From assembly GCA_022821805.1 (NCBI GenBank), contig JAJECX010000007.1, forward strand, positions 1 through 37,449: 37,449 nt of DNA, in the 5' to 3' direction. A program made the position numbers and the translations under genes. Each line of letters starts with the position of its first letter. The stretch's first letter is position 1. This DNA is from Anaerolineae bacterium. Its GTDB lineage: Bacteria > Chloroflexota > Anaerolineae > Aggregatilineales > Phototrophicaceae. The notes under the pieces were generated by a model. It worked only from the letters and a program-made list of their open reading frames with translations, ran no database searches and was not told where the DNA came from. Shown piece after piece: positions 24,133 through 32,292 of this stretch.

Positions 24133-25082
24133 TGGGCTTGGATGACATCCTCACCGCCAGCGTCTTCGCCTCGGCAATTCGATTGGCGACGCCGTACATC
24201 TTCGCCGCATTGGGCGAGACATTCGCCCAGCGCAGTGGCGTGCTCAACCTGGGCGTTGACGGCATGATGCTGATGGGCGCGTTCACCGGCTTCTACGCTG
24301 TGCACGTGGCGCAGGTGAATGCGACGATGAGCGAACCCATGAGTTTGTTGTTCGGAGTCGCGGTTGCTTTGATCGTGGGCGGATTGATGGGCTTGGCAAT
24401 GGCGTTCGTCAGCGTGACGCTGAAAGCGAAGCAAGGCATCAGCGGCATCGGCGTTTACCTCTTCGGCCTTGGTTTAAGCGAGTTGCTATTCCAGCAATGG
24501 GTGGGCACGCCGAAATCCGTAAGCGGATTTCCCCGGATCAACTTCCCGGTTTTGACCGATTTGCCGATTGTTGGCGAGATCTTTTTTCATCATAACTTGC
24601 TGGTGTATGTCGCCTTTGCGCTGGTGCCAATCTCGGCTTATATACTCAATAATACGACCTTCGGATTGATGATAAGGGCGGTCGGGCAGAATCCGGAGGC
24701 GGCTGATGCCATGGGCGTCAGCGTGACGCGGGTGCGATACGCTACAACTACCATCGGCGGCGTATTGGCTGGTTTGGCGGGGGCGTCGCTCTCGATCGCG
24801 CTTATCAATCTTTTCCAGCAGAATCTAACCGCCGGGCAAGGTTTCATCGCGGTGGCGCTGGTGTATTTCGGCGGCTGGCGGCCCTGGACGGTGGCGGCCG
24901 GCGCCATGCTTTTCAGTTTCGTGAATGCCTTGCAGCTGCAGATCAAGGTAATCGGCGCCGACATCCCGTCTGAGTTTGCGGTGATGGCGCCGTATGTGAT
25001 TACCATCATCGCGCTGGTCTTCGCCACCAAGCGTCATGAGCAGCCGACGGCGCTGACCAAGCCCTATGAGCGGGGGGAGTAG
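24132..25082 (+). CDS. nucleoside/BMP-type ABC transporter permease 2 (NupC/YufQ-like)
   Basis: This is a 316-residue second permease, pairing with the preceding one to form the membrane channel. The family hallmark GVLNLGVDGMMLMGAF is at residues ~35-52, and GLMIRAVGQNPEAADAMGV is the ATPase-coupling segment. About eight or nine membrane spans are visible. The start overlaps the upstream stop. The next gene, a BMP-type binding protein, begins 59 nt downstream, so the operon continues. Confidence 0.92.
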   Translation: MGLDDILTASVFASAIRLATPYIFAALGETFAQRSGVLNLGVDGMMLMGAFTGFYAVHVAQVNATMSEPMSLLFGVAVALIVGGLMGLAMAFVSVTLKAKQGISGIGVYLFGLGLSELLFQQWVGTPKSVSGFPRINFPVLTDLPIVGEIFFHHNLLVYVAFALVPISAYILNNTTFGLMIRAVGQNPEAADAMGVSVTRVRYATTTIGGVLAGLAGASLSIALINLFQQNLTAGQGFIAVALVYFGGWRPWTVAAGAMLFSFVNALQLQIKVIGADIPSEFAVMAPYVITIIALVFATKRHEQPTALTKPYERGE

Positions 25083-25141
25083 TTGGCGGACACTCGGCTA
25101 CGACATTGCTTGTTCAATAAGGTGTTGAATTGGGGGAGTAG

Positions 25142-26173
25142 ATGATGAGAAACATATTGTTGACAATCCTGTTAGCTGTCTTTGCGGTTACGGGCGCAGC
25201 GACGATCGGGCAGGACGACGTATTCCGCATTGCGGCTTTGATGCCAAGCGCGACCAATGACCTTGCCTTCAGCCAGAGCATGTATGACGCACTGGTGGCG
25301 ATTCAAGAAGAACTTGGCGAAGAGGCTTTTGAGTTCACCGTTCAGGACAGCACCTACATCGTGGATGACGCCGCGGTCGCGCTGCGTGACTGGGCGGCAT
25401 CGGGCGAGTTTCAGTTGGTGATCGCGCATGGATCGCAATATGGTCCCATTGTGGAGGAGCTGGCGGCTGAATTCCCCGATGTGTCTTTCGCCTGGGGAAC
25501 GCGGCAAGACACCTTCGGCATGGATAATGTATACAGTTACGCGGCGGCCTCGGACGAAGGCGGGTATTTCAACGGCGTCTTGGCGGCGCACCTGACCGAG
25601 ACTGGCGTGGTAGGCTTGGTGGGACCGATCGAGGTCGGCGATGGCAAGCTGTATGCGGATGGATTCGCCAACGGGGTTGCGTCCGTTGATGAAGAGATTG
25701 ACGTCAATATCGTATTCATCGGATCATTCAGCGATGTGCCGCTGGCGACCGAGGCGGCGGAGACGCATATTGCCAATGGCGCGGATGTCTTGACGGGCAC
25801 GGCGCAGATGGTGGTTGGTCCGATTGCGGTCGCAGTGGCGAATGATGTGCTCTGGTTTGGTTCCGATGCCAGCCAGGATGAACTATCCGAAGACATCGGC
25901 GTGGCATTCCAGATTTACAAATGGGACGTCCTCCTGCTGGACATGATCGCCAACATCAAGGATGGCGTTTTGGGCGGCGAATATTACAAACTGACGCTGG
26001 AGAACAATGGCCTGGTCATGGAATTCGACAAGGACTTTGAAGTCAGTGACGAGCTGATGACGGCTGCCCAAGAAACGCTCACAGGTATCATCTTAGGAGA
26101 TATCATCCCAATACCTGAAATGATGGAGGAGGAAATGGCGGACGAAGAGATGGAGGATGACGGCGAAGACTAG
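25142..26173 (+). CDS. BMP-family substrate-binding protein, copy 1
   Basis: This is a 343-residue lipoprotein-like binding protein of the BMP/Med/PnrA family, which in studied cases binds nucleosides. It has a signal peptide (MMRNILLTILLAVFAVTGA) but no lipobox Cys. The mature protein shows PSATNDLAFSQSMYDAL, NLVIAHGS-type and GVVGLVGPIEVGDGKLYADGF elements. GGGGGAG precedes the ATG at 25142. The last ~20 residues are a low-complexity acidic tail (MMEEEMADEEMEDDGED), unusual for the family. It is followed 97 nt later by a close paralogue. Confidence 0.9.
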   Translation: MMRNILLTILLAVFAVTGAATIGQDDVFRIAALMPSATNDLAFSQSMYDALVAIQEELGEEAFEFTVQDSTYIVDDAAVALRDWAASGEFQLVIAHGSQYGPIVEELAAEFPDVSFAWGTRQDTFGMDNVYSYAAASDEGGYFNGVLAAHLTETGVVGLVGPIEVGDGKLYADGFANGVASVDEEIDVNIVFIGSFSDVPLATEAAETHIANGADVLTGTAQMVVGPIAVAVANDVLWFGSDASQDELSEDIGVAFQIYKWDVLLLDMIANIKDGVLGGEYYKLTLENNGLVMEFDKDFEVSDELMTAAQETLTGIILGDIIPIPEMMEEEMADEEMEDDGED

Positions 26174-26270
26174 ACCACGAGCGGGACGAGAAGCGGCGAC
26201 AGTCCATTGTTTATTCTCGGGCGGATTTGCCCGGTCTAAAACCAACTATCCACATAAGGAGAAAGTACCC

Positions 26271-27161
26271 ATGAAGAAAGTTCTACTGCTTACCTTGATA
26301 GTCGCCCTGTTTGTTGGGGTGATGCCGACGATGGCGAATGACGATGTCTTTCGCGTTGCCGCCGTAGCGCCCAGCGCGACCAACGACCTCGCCTTTAGCC
26401 AGAGCATTTATGATGGCTTGATGGCGATTCAGTCGGAAATGGGTGAAGACCATTTTCAATTCGATTTCCAGGATGGCACCTTCATCGTGGATGATGCCGC
26501 TGTCGCGCTGCGTGAATGGGCGGCTTCGGGCGATTACAATCTTGTGATCGCGCATGGTTCGCAGTTCGGCTCGGTGGTGGAAGAGCTGGCGGCGGAATTC
26601 CCCGAAGTCAGCTTCGCCTGGGGCACGGACGAGAACACCTTCGGCTTGGATAACGTATTTGCCTACACGGCGGCGGCGGATGAGGGCGGTTTCGTCAATG
26701 GCGTGATCGCCGGTTTGATGACGGAAACCGATGTCATCGGTGTTGTCGGTCCGATTGAAGTGGGCGATGCCAAGCTCTATGTCGATGGCTTTGTCGCCGG
26801 CGTCGGCGCTTCCAACCCCGATGCGACGGTCAATGTTGTGTACATCCAGTCGTTTAGCGATGTGCCGCTGGCGACCGAGGCGGCCGAGACCCATATTGCC
26901 AATGGCGCCGATATCCTGACTGGCACGGCGCAGATGGTGGTTGGCGCCATCGCTGTCGGCAGTGAGAACGGCGCGCGCTGGTTCGGCACGCAGTCCAGCC
27001 AGGCTGAGCTTGCCGGCGAGTCCGCCGTTGCCTTCCAAGTCTACAAGTGGGAGGTCATTCTGGCCGACATGATTGGCCATATCCAGATGGGTGTGCTGGG
27101 CGGCGAATCCTATGTGTTGACGCTGGCCAACGGTGGTTTGGTCATGGAGTTTGCCGGGTAG
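26271..27161 (+). CDS. BMP-family substrate-binding protein, copy 2, C-terminally short
   Basis: This is a tandem paralogue of the preceding gene, with many runs of near-identical nucleotides (for example around DVPLATEAAETHIANGAD). The ATG at 26271 follows AAGGAGAAAG and begins MKKVLLLTLIVALFVGV, a signal peptide. An open frame from 26157 is just read-through. The product is 296 residues. Alignment by eye ends at GGLVMEFAG, whereas copy 1 continues for about 45 residues including the final helix, so this copy lacks the C-terminal helix region. A repeat block starts 31 nt after the stop. It may bind a different nucleoside or be decaying. Confidence 0.88.
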   Translation: MKKVLLLTLIVALFVGVMPTMANDDVFRVAAVAPSATNDLAFSQSIYDGLMAIQSEMGEDHFQFDFQDGTFIVDDAAVALREWAASGDYNLVIAHGSQFGSVVEELAAEFPEVSFAWGTDENTFGLDNVFAYTAAADEGGFVNGVIAGLMTETDVIGVVGPIEVGDAKLYVDGFVAGVGASNPDATVNVVYIQSFSDVPLATEAAETHIANGADILTGTAQMVVGAIAVGSENGARWFGTQSSQAELAGESAVAFQVYKWEVILADMIGHIQMGVLGGESYVLTLANGGLVMEFAG

Positions 27162-27191
27162 GATTGGATGTTTGCCCTTAATTGAGTTTGT

Positions 27192-27218
27192 GGGAGGGCG
27201 AGCCACCTGCTCGCCCCT
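27192..27218. repeat. palindromic repeat after BMP copy 2
   Basis: GGGCGAG-CCACCTG-CTCGCCC, a 7-bp stem 31 nt after the stop codon, followed by CTGTTT. It is closely related to the copy at 9103, which also follows a binding-protein gene. Confidence 0.65.
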
Positions 27219-27220
27219 GT

Positions 27221-27406
27221 TTACATTGCGAGCGGCAACCCCCCACCCCCAGCCCCTTTCCCGCCATCTCTATGTGGGCATCCCATAAAGAGGGTCGCGT
27301 AGGTCGCGTAGACACCGACCGCCGACACTGACCTGCGGAGGGGGAGCAAATCGCAGCGAGACGCAAAGTATTTTGCGTGGGCAGCGGCTTTGTCGCGCGG
27401 GTGTCT
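27221..27406. repeat. 186-bp composite repeat element
   Basis: Its ends (TTACATTGCGAGCG at the left, the reverse complement of AGACACCCGCGCGAC at the right) and the ACGCAAAGTATTTTGCGT core are inverted copies of 9164-9278. An extra inner part holds a CCCCCACCCCCAGCCCCTTT block like the element at 15741 and a CGCGTAGACACCG motif also present at 32371-32389. It fills most of the 321-bp gap between the second BMP gene and the ATPase gene; no coding frame is supported there. Confidence 0.75.
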
Positions 27407-27423
27407 ACAAATGGAGGTGGTGG

Positions 27424-27448
27424 CGGGCGACACAAGTGTCGTCCCTAC
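27424..27448. repeat. palindromic repeat before the ATPase gene
   Basis: GGGCGACAC-AA-GTGTCGTCCC plus TAC: the 3' half carries a T where the other copies have C, but the stem is preserved (G-T pair). It lies about 35 nt upstream of the ATPase start, in the minus orientation of the family. Confidence 0.6.
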
Positions 27449-27482
27449 GAAATTCGCAATGAGGGATACACGGTAATCGCAA

Positions 27483-29042
27483 ATGGCGGATGAAGCCACG
27501 ACTAGCTCCCAGATGCTGCCGACGGGTCACGAGCGCATCAACCAGCTTGAGATGATTGGGATCGTCAAGCGCTTCCCCGGCGTGCTCGCGGCGGATGGCA
27601 TTGATTTTGACGTGCGCGCGGGCGAGATTCACGCGCTGCTGGGCGAGAATGGGGCGGGCAAGTCTACGCTGATGAAGATGCTCTATGGCCTCTATCACCC
27701 GGATGAGGGGCATATCCGCATCAACGGCGCTGAGACCATCATACGTAACCCGCAGGACGCCATTCAGCATGGCATCGGCATGATTCATCAACATTTTATG
27801 CTGGCGCCATCGCTGACGGTGGCGGAGAATATCGCGCTCGGCATGAAGTCGTCGCGGGGCGCGCGGCTTGATCTGGATGTGGTCAGCCGGCGCGTGCTGG
27901 AGCTGTCGGAGATTTACAATCTGCGAGTCGACCCGAATCTGCCGATTTGGCAGCTGGCGGTTGGCGAGCAGCAGCGGGTTGAGATCCTGCGCGCGCTCTA
28001 TAAGGGGGCGGCGCTGCTGATTCTTGATGAGCCGACGGCGGTGCTCACGCCGCAAGAAGTGGACGGCTTGTTCCGCATCCTCAAGCAATTGGCGGACGAT
28101 GGGCACGGACTGGTTTTCATCTCGCACAAGCTGCACGAGGTGCTGGAAATCAGCCACCGCGTTACGGTGCTGCGCGATGGCCGGCGCGTCAACTCGATCC
28201 CCACAAGCGAGGCGACGCGGCCGAAGCTCGCCGAGATGATGGTGGGACGGCCCGTGCTGCTGGAATACGATAAACAGGCGGCCGATCCGCGTAAAGATCG
28301 ATTGATTCTGGACGGCGTCAGCGCGCTGAGCAATCGGGGCACAGTCGGGCTAGACAATGTATCGCTGCGCTTGCGTGGCGGCGAGATTGTTGGCATCGCC
28401 GGCGTCTCGGGCAACGGTCAGCAGGAGTTGGCGCAGTGCATCGCCGGGCTGCGCCCCTTAACGGCGGGCGCCGTCACGGTAGACGGCAACGATGTCAGCA
28501 ATGCGCATCCGTCCTCGCTGAACGCCATTGGATTGTCGCATATCCCGGAAGAGCGCATGCTCGATGGCGTGATCAAAGAATTCAGCGTCGCCGAGAATTA
28601 CGTCTTGCAGGATCATGGACATCCCAAGTTCACGCGCGGCAAGATTTTTATGCTCTTCCACAAGATCCGCGAATTCTGTCGGCGCGCGATTGAGACCTAC
28701 GAGATCAAGACGCCGAGCACGGAGACGCTGGTCAAAAGTTTGTCGGGCGGGAATATCCAAAAGCTGGTGCTGGCGCGAGAGCTATCGCGGGATCCGGGTG
28801 TGCTGATCGCGGCGCAGCCGACGCGCGGCGTCGATATCGGCGCGACCGAGTATATTCATCAGCGGCTGCTGCAGGAACGCGACAAGGGCACGGCGATTCT
28901 GCTCATCAGCGAGGATTTGGATGAGATTCGCGCGCTGTCGGATCGGATCGCGGTGATGTACGAGGGGCGGATTGTGGGCGAGGTTGAGAATAAGGATGTT
29001 GATATCGAGCAACTGGGTTTGCTGATGACGGGCGGGGGTTGA
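27483..29042 (+). CDS. nucleoside/BMP-type ABC transporter ATP-binding protein (YufO-like, two ABC domains)
   Basis: This is a 519-residue tandem ATPase for the transporter above. The first ABC domain has Walker A GENGAGKST (54-62), signature LAVGEQQRVEIL and Walker B LLILDEPTAVL. The second (from ~270) has a degenerate Walker A GVSGNGQQE, a canonical signature LSGGNIQKLVLAREL, and Gln in place of the Walker B Glu region (LIAAQPTRGVD), which is normal for this family. The ATG at 27483 has no good Shine-Dalgarno. Repeats separate it from the binding-protein gene, and an intrinsic terminator follows at 29081. Confidence 0.93.
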   Translation: MADEATTSSQMLPTGHERINQLEMIGIVKRFPGVLAADGIDFDVRAGEIHALLGENGAGKSTLMKMLYGLYHPDEGHIRINGAETIIRNPQDAIQHGIGMIHQHFMLAPSLTVAENIALGMKSSRGARLDLDVVSRRVLELSEIYNLRVDPNLPIWQLAVGEQQRVEILRALYKGAALLILDEPTAVLTPQEVDGLFRILKQLADDGHGLVFISHKLHEVLEISHRVTVLRDGRRVNSIPTSEATRPKLAEMMVGRPVLLEYDKQAADPRKDRLILDGVSALSNRGTVGLDNVSLRLRGGEIVGIAGVSGNGQQELAQCIAGLRPLTAGAVTVDGNDVSNAHPSSLNAIGLSHIPEERMLDGVIKEFSVAENYVLQDHGHPKFTRGKIFMLFHKIREFCRRAIETYEIKTPSTETLVKSLSGGNIQKLVLARELSRDPGVLIAAQPTRGVDIGATEYIHQRLLQERDKGTAILLISEDLDEIRALSDRIAVMYEGRIVGEVENKDVDIEQLGLLMTGGG

Positions 29043-29080
29043 CTTTACGGTTCCGCAGCATAATCATAATCATAATCAAA

Positions 29081-29111
29081 AAAGCTCCCTCTCTTGCAGA
29101 GGGAGCTTTTT
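29081..29111. terminator. bidirectional intrinsic terminator
   Basis: A 12-bp perfect stem AAAGCTCCCTCT/AGAGGGAGCTTT with a 5-nt loop (CTTGC), A-rich before and TTTTT after, in the gap between the ATPase gene and the convergent gene at 29133. It can serve both transcripts. Confidence 0.88.
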
Positions 29112-29132
29112 CATTTGGCGCAACGTTTGCAA

Positions 29133-29846
29133 CTACCGAGATTTGACGAAGGTAGCTGTCCGCGGCCCAGGCACAAGAATATTGTTGCCATCGTCGTCCG
29201 TTGTCCAGTGATACCCGCGCATCTCCAATGTGCATGGTTTGTCCAGCATGAAACCCACTTCAACGCCAAGCTTGGAGTTTTTTGACTGCGAGAAGCCATA
29301 GTCGCCGATGGTGCCATAGCAGTCATGGGAGTAGCTTTCATACCTAAACTCCGCTGTGAAGTATTTGTGTAAGGCCGATCCGCTCCAGCGCCCCGGACCG
29401 AAGGTGACTTCTTGCCATTCTTCCGTGAGTTCAATGGTCTTGACCTTTTTGACCTGACGGATATTCACAGCGCCTTGATAATAATTGCGAATCTCGAAGC
29501 GCAGGTAACAGGTATCCTGCAATTCAAAATATCTCCATGCGGCACTGGGTCTCAGCAATAGACGATCGATATGCCCAATATGATCGGGATGGTTGTGATC
29601 GCCGCGGATAAAACAAGCTGATGAAGGATTGCTTATTACATCCAGCTCAAAAATTGCATCAGGGAACCCCAATGTGAATGGATGCAAGACATACAAGCCC
29701 GGCTGGAAGACCGCTTCAAATTGCCGGCCATTCTTGAGATTGTTGCGGACGACCAGCTTGGTCACCCGATCCTCCGCCAATGCGGGCGTTGCCAGCAGCG
29801 CAAAAGCCGCCAGCAGGATGAGCAATAAGGATTTCTTTGGGAACAT
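29133..29846 (-). CDS. secreted protein of unknown function
   Basis: I do not recognise the family. The start at 29846 follows AGGAAG at about 7 nt and gives a clean signal peptide (MFPKKSLLLILLAAFALLATPALAE); the open frame upstream to 29921 is probably leader. The mature ~210 residues are rich in aromatic residues and beta-strand-like segments (KLVVRNNLKNGRQFEAVF; CYLRFEIRNYYQGAVNIRQV; VEVGFMLDKPCTLEMRGYHW) with at least four cysteines, typical of an exported domain. It has its own promoter flanked by an inverted repeat (29929-29985). There is no obvious operon partner. Confidence 0.75.
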   Translation of the reverse strand: MFPKKSLLLILLAAFALLATPALAEDRVTKLVVRNNLKNGRQFEAVFQPGLYVLHPFTLGFPDAIFELDVISNPSSACFIRGDHNHPDHIGHIDRLLLRPSAAWRYFELQDTCYLRFEIRNYYQGAVNIRQVKKVKTIELTEEWQEVTFGPGRWSGSALHKYFTAEFRYESYSHDCYGTIGDYGFSQSKNSKLGVEVGFMLDKPCTLEMRGYHWTTDDDGNNILVPGPRTATFVKSR

Positions 29847-29928
29847 GCAATCACTTCCTTTGCGATGGTGGCGCCGGGAGTGATCATTGGTAGTCCGCCG
29901 CCGATGGGTAAATGGAACCATAGGGCAG

Positions 29929-29985
29929 ATAATCTAACGAATATTCAATTACTGTCAAGGAGTAATCAAATAATTGTTAGATTAT
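29929..29985 (-). promoter_or_regulatory. promoter with a dyad operator-like inverted repeat
   Basis: On the minus strand a perfect TTGACA (29958-29953) sits 16 nt before TAGATT (29936-29931), serving the gene starting at 29846. Two perfect 10-bp half-sites, ATAATCTAAC (29929-29938) and GTTAGATTAT (29976-29985), bracket it: one covers the -10 box, the other lies 17 nt beyond the -35 box. The region is markedly AT-rich. Confidence 0.6.
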
Positions 29986-30019
29986 TTTAAGATTTGGCTA
30001 TCGGGTGTTTGGACGCGCC

Positions 30020-31126
30020 TTACTGCGCTCGTTTCCATTCGCCATTTTCAGCATCAATTTGCCAGCCAGCGGGTAAATCGGGCAGGCAGGTAGCGCCAAG
30101 CTGCGCCTCGCCTTCGTCTTCAAACTCAATGTGCACGGGCGAGCCGGTCAAGATGTTGAGGAAGGCGCCCAGCCGCTGGGTGATTTCGGCTTTCGCTTCC
30201 GCGAGGATGCCGCCTTCCAGCGCGTCTTCGCGAAACTGCATGATGGCTTCATATTCCGCCAATTGCCGCACCGCGTCCCAATCCTTCTGCAGCACGGTAA
30301 TCGAGTGGTCTCGCTGGTCGATATGTTCGACGTTGCAGCTGGTAATCATCGGCTGTGGCAAGGTCAGGTGGATGCTGCCATCTTGCGCGTTGAAGCGTAC
30401 GTCATCCCGGCCAAATTGCGTGATGTCCACGCCCGCTTCTATGCTGCCGAGGGCTACGTGGCTGGCGCTGTGATAGCCGGAATTGGCAATGCCTTCGTTT
30501 ATGGCGACCTGCAGATCAGGCTTGGAGAGTTCGCTGCGCACTGTAACCAACTGGCCCAACCCGCGCAAGCTGTCAACAATCGTGCGGCTGGAAACAAAAT
30601 TGACACTGGGCGGCGGATTGATGAAATCCAAGACAGGCGCGATCAGCCCGCTTAGCGCAAAGCCGCTTGAAAGCGCTAGCACAGCTATCCCGACGAACGG
30701 GGAGGCGATGAGCAATGCGATTAATGCCAGGCAGCCGCAGCTCAGCCCGGAACCACGCGAATCGCGATGGATGAAGACTTGGCTGGTCGGGGCCGGCTTA
30801 GACGAGGCTTTCTCGGATAGCGCCAGGGCGGTATCGCCACTTGCTGCTGGCGGCGGCGTATCAGCTGGCAAAACTGTGACATCGCTGCTGGCGGCGTCGG
30901 CTACGATCTCGGGCTCAACTTGCTTGCGGGCATGCCGCGTGAAGGCGATCACAGCCGCTACAATCAAGCCGCCGTCATCCACTACCCCCAGCGGCAGTAA
31001 GAAGTCGGGTATGAGGTCGATGGGCAGTACGATATAGATGCCGACTAGCCCAAAAAACAGCAGCTTGGATAGCAGCGATACCCGCCGGTCCAACATGAGC
31101 TGGATGAAGTCGCTGATAATTTGCAT
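30020..31126 (-). CDS. membrane protein, DUF1232 (YkvA-like) plus DUF4230-like domains
   Basis: This is a 368-residue protein of unknown function. The ATG at 31126 has AAGGAA about 7 nt upstream; the open frame from 31153 adds nothing. Residues 1-65 are a DUF1232/YkvA-like domain (IYIVLPIDLIPDFLLPLGVVDDGGLI). Residues ~70-120 are a low-complexity linker, ~125-165 two hydrophobic segments, and ~180-345 a DUF4230-like domain (TIVDSLRGLGQLVTVRSELSK; IEAGVDITQFGRDDVRF; INEGIANSG), which in other proteins is an exported segment. The combination is uncommon in my experience. It is divergent from the acyltransferase gene across a palindrome-bearing promoter region. Confidence 0.75.
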   Translation of the reverse strand: MQIISDFIQLMLDRRVSLLSKLLFFGLVGIYIVLPIDLIPDFLLPLGVVDDGGLIVAAVIAFTRHARKQVEPEIVADAASSDVTVLPADTPPPAASGDTALALSEKASSKPAPTSQVFIHRDSRGSGLSCGCLALIALLIASPFVGIAVLALSSGFALSGLIAPVLDFINPPPSVNFVSSRTIVDSLRGLGQLVTVRSELSKPDLQVAINEGIANSGYHSASHVALGSIEAGVDITQFGRDDVRFNAQDGSIHLTLPQPMITSCNVEHIDQRDHSITVLQKDWDAVRQLAEYEAIMQFREDALEGGILAEAKAEITQRLGAFLNILTGSPVHIEFEDEGEAQLGATCLPDLPAGWQIDAENGEWKRAQ

Positions 31127-31171
31127 GGCAGTTCCTTGCTTTGGCGGCGCCAATGGCTTCCAAGGGACGGT

Positions 31172-31200
31172 TTGCCGACTGAATTATTCAGTCTTATCAT
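31172..31200 (+). promoter_or_regulatory. promoter with a perfect palindrome as its spacer
   Basis: TTGCCG (31172-31177) and TATCAT (31195-31200) are 17 nt apart. The spacer is almost exactly the palindrome GACTGAATTATTCAGTC (31177-31193), a 7-bp inverted repeat with a 3-nt centre. A bound repressor would block polymerase. It serves the gene at 31249 and lies in a divergent gap. Confidence 0.5.
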
Positions 31201-31248
31201 TTATTGTAGAAGCGCACAGCGTAGAAATCAAAGCGCGCTGGAGGAATC

Positions 31249-32166
31249 GTGCGACAACGCCGCTTACTGTCATTTGTCCTTGCCAACTTGTTCTCTTCGT
31301 CGAAAGCACCTCCCTCCCTCCGCCTCTACCGCGCCATGTCAACCTCAGTCGTGGAGGCTTTCTGCTTCCGCAATCCCATCCTTAATGCCGCGCTCCACAT
31401 CGCCTGCGCGCCGTTTGCGCTGGAGCTGACGCGGCTGGGGCTCAAGATGGAAGGCATGATCGCGCGGGATGGTCACTTGAAAGGCGCGAGCGAGTGGCTG
31501 GTGGATATCGGGACGAAGGGCATGCATATTCAGGGCGCGGAGAATGTGCCCTTGACGGGACCGGCGCTATTCGTAGGCAACCATGCGGGCTTGGGCGACG
31601 CGCATGCGCTATTGGCAGCTTCGCCGCGGCGGGATACGCATTTGCTCGTCAATGACTTCGGCATCTTGCCCGGTTTGCGGGCGATGCGGCGTCATGTCAT
31701 CGTCGTCGATCAGCGCCTTCCGGTCGCTTCCATCAAAGCGGCGCTGCGGCATCTGCGCGCGGGCAAGTCCCTGCTGCTGTATCCGCGCGGCGCAATCGAA
31801 GCGGACCCCGCGCTGTGCCTGGAAGCGGCGCTGGAGACACTGCCGCAATGGTCGCGCAGCGTTGAATTGCTGGCGCGTCACGTGCCCGATTTGGCAATTG
31901 TGCCTTTCGCGGTGGGCGGCGTGATCTCGCGCGCGGCGCTGCGAAACCCGATCGTCCGGCGCTATCGAGACCACGATAAACGGCATTTTCTGGCGGCGAC
32001 ATTCCAGATGATGTTTCCCGTCTACCGCGATCCGGTCGTAGTTCTTTGCTTTGGCAGCGCGCTGCGGGGAGACTGCGCGACGCGCGCTCGTGTGCTGGCG
32101 CAGATGGCAGACCTTGTCAGGCGAGTCCATGACCAGCGGCGGGCGCTGAGCGCGGACGGCGGATAG
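31249..32166 (+). CDS. 1-acylglycerol-3-phosphate acyltransferase-like (PlsC/LPLAT family)
   Basis: This is a 305-residue LPLAT-superfamily acyltransferase, probably membrane-associated and acting on lysophospholipid or a related acceptor. The catalytic H-x4-D motif is H112-D117 (GNHAGLGDAH), and the phosphate-binding block is LLLYPRGAIEAD, where the usual EGTR reads RGAIE. Start GTG 31249 has GGAGGA close by; ATG 31336 is a weaker alternative without a ribosome site. It precedes the Wzm/Wzt pair, with a repeat element in between. The substrate is not determined. Confidence 0.8.
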   Translation: MRQRRLLSFVLANLFSSSKAPPSLRLYRAMSTSVVEAFCFRNPILNAALHIACAPFALELTRLGLKMEGMIARDGHLKGASEWLVDIGTKGMHIQGAENVPLTGPALFVGNHAGLGDAHALLAASPRRDTHLLVNDFGILPGLRAMRRHVIVVDQRLPVASIKAALRHLRAGKSLLLYPRGAIEADPALCLEAALETLPQWSRSVELLARHVPDLAIVPFAVGGVISRAALRNPIVRRYRDHDKRHFLAATFQMMFPVYRDPVVVLCFGSALRGDCATRARVLAQMADLVRRVHDQRRALSADGG

Positions 32167-32292
32167 CGTGTATATGCTTGCGGGCATTGAACCTGTGCAT
32201 TTGTCGGTTACGCGCCATAATAGCGGAGTATTTTGCCAGCCCGAATTTCTCCGATAGCTGGAAGTGTCTAATTGCATGGATTCTCGAACTAG

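Noticed and set aside
27221..27448. Possible CRISPR array or riboswitch in the repeat-rich gap
   Set aside because: The repeats are unequal palindromes without regular spacers or a conserved aptamer pattern, and similar units are dispersed elsewhere.
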